Shown here: piece by piece, positions 20,183 to 28,692 of the stretch
How positions within the stretch are numbered: position 1 is the stretch's first letter
Layout: each line of letters starts with the position of its first letter
The notes under the pieces: model-generated
The model's database searches: none
Told to the model about the DNA's origin: nothing
The model's input: the letters and a program-made list of their open reading frames with translations, nothing else
Program-made: the position numbers and the translations under genes
Source: Lactifluus volemus
Taxonomy: Eukaryota; Basidiomycota; Agaricomycetes; Russulales; Russulaceae
NCBI GenBank assembly: GCA_022376515.1
Contig: WTXI01000392.1
Span: 1 to 31,063, forward strand
Reading direction: 5' to 3'
Length of the DNA: 31,063 nt

Positions 20183-21993
20183 ATGAAGCGCCCTCTGAGT
20201 CCGGGGGACCAGCAGCAGCCTGAACATGCGGCAGTGGCGCCAGTGCTTGTCTCAACTTCTCACCTCAGTCTACGATGGCCCTTCCACAACCAAATTCGTA
20301 TGCCAACGTCCTTCACACCCGATCCCGATGTTCTCGTTAACCATTACTATAGCCCAGATCCTCCACTGGAAAAGTCCCGAATCGGGTACATCACTCACTT
20401 CATCTTCAATTTCGATACTAGTATTTACTCAGATGATTGCCTTGTGATTAGCGCGATCACCGCTCAGGCCAGCGGAATACAATCAAGCATACTCCAGCTC
20501 GAGATCACTGGTACCTATCTCAGTATTTCTACCTTGATAAGTACTAAATCTCTCCCTCTTGTCAGTCCTCAGGGCACACAATCTTCCTCGTCTTAAAGTC
20601 CTCCCGGGAAGGAGAGACAGTTTTATGTCACAGTGACTAACGGGAAGAATACATGGCAGACACGATCGAGGCAGAGCGTGGCGCAGCACGTGGAATGGAA
20701 TGAAAGAGTAGATGCATCGTGAGCACTGTCGTACTTCATTCCTCGGTCCAACTGAGACTCCTGCAGTGGTTTACAACCACTCTCCCGTATTACAATATCG
20801 CTTTATGCGAAGAGGACCATGCGGACAGACATCCTTATCGGAAGGGAGGAGATCATCTGTGAAGCCAACCTGGTACGTCTATGTCTTCGAATTGTTACTC
20901 ATGCGCTGAGAGTCCTACATCTAGATCTTGAGATAGTTTTCAGCACTTCTGATGGACATGGTAGGCACTTACGAGAGCCGGCCACACTCCTCTTGAGCAT
21001 CACCGTGTCGACGAACTCTCTAAATGTGGCACCCAATACCCCCCAGGTCCTACGACAACGGCACTGTACAACCACGGCGCTGAAGAAGGTGGTGCACGTC
21101 TGGTGACCTTCCCACAGGGGGCGATACCTCTGTGGGACCAGTACCAGACGGCCAGGTGGAGATGTCACGCACTCTGGATCGTGCCGAGGAAGCCATGAAG
21201 GCTATGGATTCGATGATGGCATGGAAGGGTGCCATTAATGTTATCAAGCAGGTACTCGACGCTATCGGACCAATCGCAGGAGTATGTCTCACATCGGATT
21301 TGCGCATCTTTGTTCTGCTAAGCAAGCTGTCGCGCTTCAGTTGCTCCCCCATGCACAGTTGGCATGGACTCTGCTCTCAAAGATTCCCGAGGTAGGTCCC
21401 CATGCCTTATCGGAGGACATGGAATGTTCAATGGGTTTCATGTATCGCCAGACTTTGCTACTCCAGCTTCAGCGTGACGACAACGTCCAAACACTACTCA
21501 AGGCGATACAGGACGCATTCGAATTTGCAAAGGAGGCGGACGTTTTGAAGAACATGGAACCAGGATCTACTCATGCAAAGATCCTGGATGAGATGCTGGA
21601 GTGTGTCTCGGAATGTGCGAAGTTTATCATATCGTATGCGGAGAATGTGCGAGTCGGTATGTCGTCATGGCCTCTGTTATTAGCGATTCATCCTAAACAT
21701 TTGATTTTCAGCGAAGCGGACTTTGAAGAATGTCGTCAGACAAGTTGATACGAAAATTGATGAGTATCGCACAAACCTCGCTCGACTGCGAGACAATTTC
21801 CTCGCACGTACTGCGGTCGTCACTGGGATTGCTGTGCTGGAGGCTGGTGCGTAGTCCTAAAGATAATACGATTGGATAATCTTCCTGACGAGGGGCACGA
21901 AGAATTGGACGCAAAAATCAGAGAATTGCCTTATAAAGGAGGCTGGCGATTTGGCGATGACAGGCGTGTCTTCCGGGCACACGAGAAGACTTC

Positions 21994-23007
21994 TTGGACC
22001 ATATCAAGAACTGGGTCGAGGATCGAGAATCTCAACGTGGGCTCGTGCTCCTCGGCCAGGCCGGGACAGGAAAGTCATCGATTGCACATGAAGTCGCTCG
22101 GAGGCTCGAGAACAAGTATCTCGGCTCCTACTTCGCTTTTCTACGAAAGGAGGGCTCCAAGGATGAGGCTCACCAGCTGTTCACGACACTTTCTCGCGAC
22201 CTCTCCAATCGCTATCCTGCCTTCAAACTCGCCCTCGGAAGGGTACTCAAGACCGATCCGTCACTTTGTAGCACTCGACACTATCGCACACTCTTCGAAC
22301 GCCTCATCCTTGAACCAGTCAAGAGCGTTCAGCTTGACGACCCTATCCTTATCGTGATTGATGGATTGGATGAGAGTGGTGACGCAATCGGCCAGAGTGG
22401 ATTACACAAATTTTTTGCTGAACATCTCTTCGAATTGCCATCAAGTTTCCGCATCTTGATCACCTCGAGACCGGAGCGTGGTATTGAACGTGTGTTCTGT
22501 AACGCGTTATCCGTGCGCACCCTCTATATGGATGATCACAAGCTGGCTGCAAAGACGGAGCAAGACATTGGCCTTTATCTCCAGAATGAACTCCCTCCGA
22601 ACCTGTTCGAACGACACGGTGTCAAACTGGCAAAGGCAGCAGAAGGATTGTTTCAGTGGGCAGCCGTTGCTTCCGGGCTAATAAATAATCCTCCTCCTAG
22701 CTTTGGGTTTAGCAAGAAGCAGGTGATAGAGCGTCTGTTGGGGCACTCTCGAGGTCGTGATGGGCAAGATCCTTTAGACCAGCTATATGGAGAAGTTCTG
22801 GAAGGATACTTCAAACCGCTTGCAGCACAGACTCTATTTCGTTCCGTCATGGGGCAGCTCTTTGCTGCTCTCGCTCCGCTTTCCATCCGCTCTTTGACTA
22901 CTCTGCGACGATATGCGCCCAAGGGTGACCCCGAGGACCCCGACCCCGAGGATTCGGAATGCGTTATTGAAATGCTCCGACACCTTGGCTCACTGCTCAG
23001 TAAGTGA
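21994..23007 (+). other. NACHT domain and linker of NLR copy 2
   Basis: An open 337-codon stretch holding Walker A (GQAGTGKSS), Walker B (ILIVIDGLDES), SSFRILITSRPERGIERVF, EGLFQWAAVASGLI and the post-NACHT winged-helix-like region (VIERLLGHSRG, GEVLEGYF, LFAALAPLSIRSL). It closes at a TGA at 23,005-23,007 because one C present in copy 1 is missing ('cagtaagtgac' versus 'cagtaacgtgac'). The upstream frame is separated by a one-base loss near 21,967. Confidence 0.8.
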
Positions 23008-23729
23008 CTTCATCCGACGATACCCTCCCAATCGTCCCTCTTCACACCTCCTTCCGTGATTTCCTGGCCGATGAGAAGAGCGGGATATTCCACATCGACC
23101 TTGGCAAGGCTCACCGTCACTGGCACATTCCTGTCTTGGATTAATGCTCAATGAGCTGAAATTCAACATTTGCAAATTGGAGTCGTCATATCTCGCGAAC
23201 AGGGGTCTCCCAGACCTTGAATCTCGAATTTCAGAATATATTCCACCTGCTCTATCGTATGCGTGCTTCTTCTGGGGTGGTCATTTAGAACATCTTGGCG
23301 TTGAACGTGACCTGTTTCCAAAACTTCGATTGCTGTTCGAGACAAAGTTTCTTTTCTGGCTGGAAGTGCTTAGCATCAAGAGTAGTGTCGGTCTTGCATC
23401 ACGAGCATTGGCATCTCTGCACACATGGTTGCGGTCTGATCAGCAGAAGGTAGGCGGCTGTTATCATGTTATACGACATGTAGTAACTATTGGGCACAAT
23501 TACAGCGATCATTCCAATCAGACGTTGACAATCTATTGGGATTAGTGAACGATGCGTTCGCGTTTGTGAGGTATTTCGGGATGGCGATAGCAAGGAGCAT
23601 CCCGCATATATACATATCAGCTCTTCCTTTCGCACCATCCTCTTCCCGCATCGTAAACCACCACCTTCACTTATTCCCTCGAAAGCTGTCTTTGAAACGC
23701 GGACGGTTGGCTGATTGGCCAGCATTAGA

Positions 23730-25535
23730 ATGACCATTAAAGCACACGATGGACCCGTCAACTCTGTTGTATTCTCGTCAGATGGACAGCGCATCGCAAC
23801 ATCCTCGCGAGATTGCACGATTCGGGTGTGGGATGCTACGACGGGGGAAATTGTAGCGGGGCCGTTTTCTGGAGATACCGACGAAATCTTCTCCGTCGCA
23901 TTCTCGCCTGACGGACAACGCATTGCGTCGGGCTCGGGGACTGCATGATTCGGGTGTGGGATGCCGCAACAGGAGAGGTTGTAGCCAGCCCATTCATCGA
24001 CACATGAGCTGGGTTAGATGTGTTGCATTTTCACCGGACGGGAAACGCATCGCCTCGGCCTCGGACGATCACACCATTTGTGTTTGGGATGCGCAACTGG
24101 AGAGGTCGTTGTGCGCCCATTTATTGGACACATCGACCAGGTCACTGCGTTACATTCTCACCAGACGGGCAATGTATCGCCTCTGCCTCTGGAATTGCAC
24201 GATCCGGATGTGGGATGCTGCAACCGGAGATGTCGTAGCGGGCCCTTTACTGGACACACTAAGGTTAGGTGTGTTGCGTTCTCACCGGATGGGAACAGCA
24301 TTGCTTCGGCCTCGGACGATCGCACGATTCGTGTATGGGATTCCGCAACAGGACAGGTCGTAGGAGGCCCGTTCACTGGACACACCGATGCTATCTTCTC
24401 TATTGCATTCTCGCAGGACGGTCAACGCATCACCTCAGCCTCGGCAGATCGCACGATTTGCGTGTGGGATTCCGCAACAGGCCAGATCGTGGCAGGCCCA
24501 TTTACTGGACATACCGTTCCATATTTTCTGTTGCACTCTCGCCGGACGGGCAGCGGATTGCCTCGGCCTCGTCGATCACACGGTTTGTGTGTGGGATGCC
24601 AGAAAAGGAGAAGTAGCGGGTTCGTTTACTGGACATACCCAGTCGATCTTTTCTGTTGCGCTCTCACCGGACGGGAGACGGATTGCCTCTGCCTCTGCAG
24701 ATGCACAATTTGTGTGTGGGATGCCGCAACAGGAGAGGTCACAGCAGGTCCGTTTACTGGCCACCCACACCCTGGGTCACTTTCGTTGCATTCTCGCCTG
24801 AAGGGCGGCGGATTGCCTCTGCCTCGCTCGATCGCACGATTCGCGTGTGGGATACCGCACAGGAATATTTAGCGGGCCCGTTTACCGGACATACCGATAT
24901 GTCATGTCTGTTGCATTCTCGCCGGACGGACAACGCATCGTGTCGGCCTCGGTCGATCGCACAGTTCGCGTGTGGGATGCCATAACGGGAGAGGTTGTAG
25001 TGGGCCCGTTTATTGGACACACTGATGGTCTGCTCTGTTGCATTCTCGCCAGACGGGAAACGCATTGCGTCGGCCTCGGACGACCGCACGATTCGATATG
25101 GGATGCCATAACGGGAGAGGTTGTGGGGGCCCGTTTACTGGACACACTGCGGTGTCTGTTGCATTTTCGCCGGACGGGAAGCGCATCGCGTCGGCCTCGG
25201 TGGACCACGATTCGAGTATGGGATGCCATAACGGGAGAGGTTGTGGTGGGCCCGTTTACTGGACACACTGAGGTGGTCTGCGCTGTTGCATTTTCGCCGG
25301 ATGGGAAGCGCATCGCATCGGCCTCAACGATCACACGGTTCGCTTGTGGATTCTGCAACAGGGGCAGCCGTAGCAGGCCCGTTTATTGGACACACAGATC
25401 GATTAACTCGGTTGTATTCTCACCAGACGGGCAGCGGGTCGTTTCGGCCTCGAATGACCGCACGATTCGCATGTGGGATGCCACAGCAGGACAGGACGTT
25501 GTGGGCCCGTCTACGGACTCACGAATCGACCAACT
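23730..25535 (+). repeat. WD40 array of NLR copy 2, about 14 repeats, dense indels
   Basis: Same register and order as the array at 13,056-14,865. Intact repeats alternate with shifted ones: [16 protein letters not shown] (repeat 2), [20 protein letters not shown] (repeat 3), [20 protein letters not shown] (repeat 6), [20 protein letters not shown] (repeat 10), [15 protein letters not shown] (repeat 13). Against copy 1 I count at least fifteen one-base losses, for example near 23,938, 24,092, 24,149, 24,190, 24,247, 24,569, 24,709, 24,860, 24,899 and 25,097. The neighbouring NACHT region has far fewer. Confidence 0.85.
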
Positions 25536-25867
25536 CTGGTGCGTCCACTCTGAATGGGCAGCCTATCATCTCGGTCTTACGAGATCATACGATTCATGTA
25601 GGGAAGCTCAGAGCAGAAGATATTGAGAAAGATCACCTGATGGAGAAGTTCCCAATCAATAGTGATGGATGGATGTATGGGGAAGATAATGAACTCCTTT
25701 TGTGGATTCCTCCCATTCACCGACCATACTTTCATAATGCTCACACAGTCTGGGTTGCTGGCAGACATAGAACGGAGGTAGATCTCTCAAACTTTGTTTA
25801 TGGATTAAACTGGGCTACGGGATACGTTCGCAGTTCATCTACATGTATATATGCAAGCTCTGATTAG

Positions 25868-26285
25868 TGTATGGTTAGAATTCAGTTAGCGCCAGCGAGT
25901 CTGTCTGAGGGTCCAGTAGAGGGGTGTTTTCAAAATGAGGTTACTGGCAGGTACTGGCATAGAGACGTGGAATCGAAAACGAGGGGAAATACGAGATCAC
26001 GCATGAAGGGGGAAATGAAAGGGGCAAATCAAGATGCCAGATGACGGATTTCAACACAGTACCACAGCTGGCTCACGAGCAAAAATCTCCAATTTGCTCA
26101 ATTCGGATTATAAGCAAATCAAATAATGAATTTCAAACTCCAAATAGAGACACAATATGCGGTTATCCACCAATCAGAAAACAGATCCGGACCGAATAGA
26201 AATCGCAAGGTACACAGTCGAAATTGATATATTGATACCTTGGGTGCAAGCAATTTGTTGGAACTGGCCTCCCCGTGCAAATACG
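25868..26285. other. Spacer between NLR copy 2 and COG3 copy C
   Basis: Counterpart of 15,198-15,627 with small deletions. No gene is seen. It would carry the NLR 3' UTR and the promoter of COG3 copy C. Confidence 0.55.
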
Positions 26286-26377
26286 CTCAGTCTGAATGTC
26301 CGCACTCAACAACCTAAATCTTCTCTTACTAAATGGGAAGCCAAGGCACCACTAAGGTAGGGCCAAAAGCGTGGAGC

Positions 26378-26384
26378 CATCAAG
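26378..26384. repeat. Left target-site duplication of element 2
   Basis: CATCAAG, repeated at 28,686-28,692. The unit B empty site reads CATCAAC. Confidence 0.75.
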
Positions 26385-26409
26385 CCCAGTCAAAAATCGA
26401 TTGAAGTAA
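26385..26409 (+). repeat. Left terminal inverted repeat of element 2
   Basis: 25 bp beginning CCCAGTCAAAAATCGATTG, perfectly inverted at 28,661-28,685. The following bases (acttgatt) match the right end again only after a 20-base internal duplication there. Confidence 0.9.
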
Positions 26410-26700
26410 CTTGATTCGGATTGATTCGGATTGTATTTAATTTAAGTAAAATGATCCGGATTGATAAAAGTTGAATTCGATTCAAGACAATTCAAGATGA
26501 TTGATAAGATTTGAATATCAATTTAATTAAATTGATTCGGATTGATCAGATTTGAATTCGATTCAAGTTAATTCAAGGCGATTGATAAGTTTTGAATATC
26601 GATTTAATTAAATTGATAACAATTGAATAATATCGATCAGCTTACGTGAGATTTGTTTTTGATCTAAAGCACCTGATTAGAATCGATTAGAATTGAATAT
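26400..26700. repeat. AT-rich subterminal repeats, left end of element 2
   Basis: Many degenerate copies of ATTGATTCGGATTG, GAATTCGATTCAAG and ATTGATAAG in both orientations. About 28,430-28,660 at the right end has the reciprocal pattern (ATTCAATTCGATTC, TTCAATCCGAATTG). This is typical of transposase-binding subterminal regions. Confidence 0.6.
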
Positions 26701-27339
26701 GATGGATCCACATCTGTGCACTGAGTTCCTTAAATGGGCTCATTTAACAGACTCTGAGCGTCATTGCGACTTGCCATTTTGTTGTGAACAAGGTACTACT
26801 ATTTGTAGTTGTTTGTCGTCCCACATCGGGATTTTGCTTTGACGCATGACGCATACATTCTGCTTCCTTCCCTCCCTCTCTAAGTATCGTCCTCTGGTGC
26901 CTTGTCCTCCGACTTGTTCGATCCATTTGACTGAGCAGGTGTGTGTCTATTTGTCTTTGTTCTGTGGCAACTAGTTTGACCCCAACACAACAGTTTTCCA
27001 CTACTTGCCCATATTCCTTTTTTTCGCTGGCTTGGTGATATTCTCCTTAAGCTGCACACTCATGTAATGCTCAATTGTTTGCTAAGGACTTATTCTACAA
27101 TGCCCTTATCGTTGTCGTTTCTGAATGTGCCATCCTGAGGTTTCGCTTCAGGCACCGCAAGCTTCCCACTGCCGCCTACAAGTTTCCCATCATCGTACTT
27201 CCCCTTTCCCTCTCCCAGCTTTCCCACCTCACCACTACCATTGGTGCTGGGCTTTCCTGGTATAACTAAGTTTTATCCCTTTACCACCTTCTTGTATCCC
27301 ACCTCCACCTCCCAGACTCCGCATCGTCTCATTCGACAT

Positions 27340-28220
27340 TGAGTTGGACTCCCCTGAAAGTTTTCAGCACCCTGTTTCCGAGTACATCAGTGCGTTTCCA
27401 CACAACCTTGAGCCTTATCGCCTATTTATGCTTCCCCACGAAACAGAATTCTCACTTTCGAGGATTCGCGTTTGTTTGTATTTTTTATCTTTTTTTTACT
27501 CATTGTTACGTTTACCCACATCTCAGTTTGAGAGTCCCGGCGCCGGTACCCCAAAGTCCATCATCAGCCTCAACAATGATGGGATTTTATCGCGGATGCC
27601 GATGAACGTCCTGTTGATGTCTTGCTTGTTCTTCCCCACTACCGTGCACGTTGCCAACCTACGAAAATCGGATGAGTATGTATATTCATGGCAGAGCTGA
27701 AATCAAGGCTACGGTTGTAAGTGCCAACCCGCAGGTCTTGTAGTGTCATCACTCAACCGTCATACAGTGCCGTCAATCGCCTCGCACTCCTTTCTTGTCT
27801 GTACATTTGTCGTTGGGCACCGGCGCACCGCTCCCGTAACACTCTTCCTGCCGTCAGACTTTTCTGGAAACATTTGCCTCTCGTCCACCACGCCGAAGAT
27901 TTCCCTCTCAGTGGGCTTCACTAACCATATCCTTCCCCATGTTCACTTCACGCGGATCTCCAACTTCCGGCACGAGAAGGTGGATGGGTGCGGTGAGGAT
28001 GGTTCTGATATGAAGTCGAGATCCACACTACTGGCCATATCATGCTTCGTATGTGGGACGTTTCGGAGGGCACACCAGAATGCGTTGTACGTGAAACACG
28101 TGTCATCGTGCCACAAGCTCGAAAAGCTTACAAGCAGAACAGCAACCTAGACCAGCTATTGACTGGGATTTTCTCCTCGATGATTGATTGCATCGTCCCT
28201 TTCCTCTCTGTTTAACATGC
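27340..28220 (+). pseudogene. DUF7330-like gene fragment inside element 2
   Basis: Frames that together suggest a fungal DUF7330-type protein: VTLFLPSDFSGNI then ISLSVGFTNHILPHVHFTR (about 27,836-27,963), and in another frame, after a shift near 28,005, YEVEIHTTGHIMLRMWDV with SEGTPE (about 28,010-28,080), stopping with TAA at 28,213-28,215. The order PSDF...GF.N.I...V.LRMWD..G.PE is how I remember this family; its function is unknown. An upstream open piece (27,344-27,700) may be its 5' portion. The frame change makes it non-coding as it stands. Its position inside the inverted repeats suggests capture of a host gene; family assignment is from memory. Confidence 0.5.
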
Positions 28221-28660
28221 CATTACTCCAACACGATGATTGTGAAAACCGGTACTCTACAGTATGTAACGTTCAGCTCTAGGTGTAAGCCCCCTCTCCC
28301 CCTTTTGACTGCTGGTCTCTTACATCAATCACAGAAGGGGAGGGTACTCAGGCTCCACATGCGCCGGCATGTGCATTTGCTGCAGTGGATGTTGTGTTAG
28401 CGACTTGCACCTTAGCAACATCGATAATATTTAAATAAAATTGTACAGTAAATAGAAAATAAATAAAGATTAATTCGATTCAATTCGATTCAAATGCGCG
28501 TAATCAAAATAAATCGATCCAATTCAATTCAATTTGGACCGGAATTCAAATAAATTCGAAAAACGTAAATTGTCTTCAATCCGAATTGAATCAAACCTAT
28601 TTGTCTGCTCAAATTTTGATCAAAATTGAAATAAATCAAGTTACTTCAATTTACTTAAAA

Positions 28661-28685
28661 TTACTTCAATCGATTTTTGACTGGG
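28661..28685 (-). repeat. Right terminal inverted repeat of element 2
   Basis: Perfect reverse complement of 26,385-26,409, ending ...TTTTTGACTGGG. Just inside it the 'ttacttcaatttactt' unit is duplicated. Confidence 0.9.
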
Positions 28686-28692
28686 CATCAAG
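28686..28692. repeat. Right target-site duplication of element 2
   Basis: CATCAAG, matching 26,378-26,384. COG3-related sequence resumes just after it. Confidence 0.75.

Larger units (their letters stand above)
20183..25867 (+). pseudogene. C2 / helical / NACHT / WD40 NLR-type receptor, copy 2 (frameshifted)
   Basis: Tandem paralogue of the receptor at 9,502-15,197 with the same domain order and introns. An ATG at 20,183 opens a frame to the C2-like region (ILQLEIT at about 20,495-20,515) that copy 1 has lost. The NACHT part is open from 21,994 to 23,007: Walker A GQAGTGKSS, Walker B ILIVIDGLDES (Gly where copy 1 has Ala), FRILITSRPE, then a continuous linker where copy 1 is frameshifted. 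Breaks relative to copy 1: single-base losses near 20,864, 21,098, 21,967, 23,002, 23,118 and 23,730, then one in nearly every WD40 repeat. The C-terminal tail (GWMYGEDNELLLWIPP, VDLSNFVYGLNWATGYV) is intact and ends at 25,867. Neither copy is continuous, but the breaks differ, so the common ancestor was probably intact. Confidence 0.8.
15628..26285. repeat. Tandem module unit B
   Basis: Complete unit: COG3 copy B, spacer with palindrome, NLR copy 2, spacer. About 10.66 kb, of which a few hundred bases are unit-specific blocks. It supplies the empty sites that define both transposons. Confidence 0.85.
26385..28685. mobile_element. 2.3-kb terminal-inverted-repeat DNA transposon (element 2)
   Basis: The ends are perfect 25-bp inverted repeats starting CCCAGTCAAAAATCGATTG (26,385-26,409 and 28,661-28,685). 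They are flanked by the 7-bp duplication CATCAAG (26,378-26,384 and 28,686-28,692). The empty site is visible in unit B, where 'gggagccatcaacgct' at about 15,728 is uninterrupted. The outer 250-300 bp at each end are AT-rich with many degenerate ATTGATTCGG / GAATTCGATTC motifs, likely subterminal transposase-binding repeats. No transposase is seen; the interior carries a broken DUF7330-like gene. Superfamily undetermined: the length of the duplication is one short of hAT. Confidence 0.85.
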
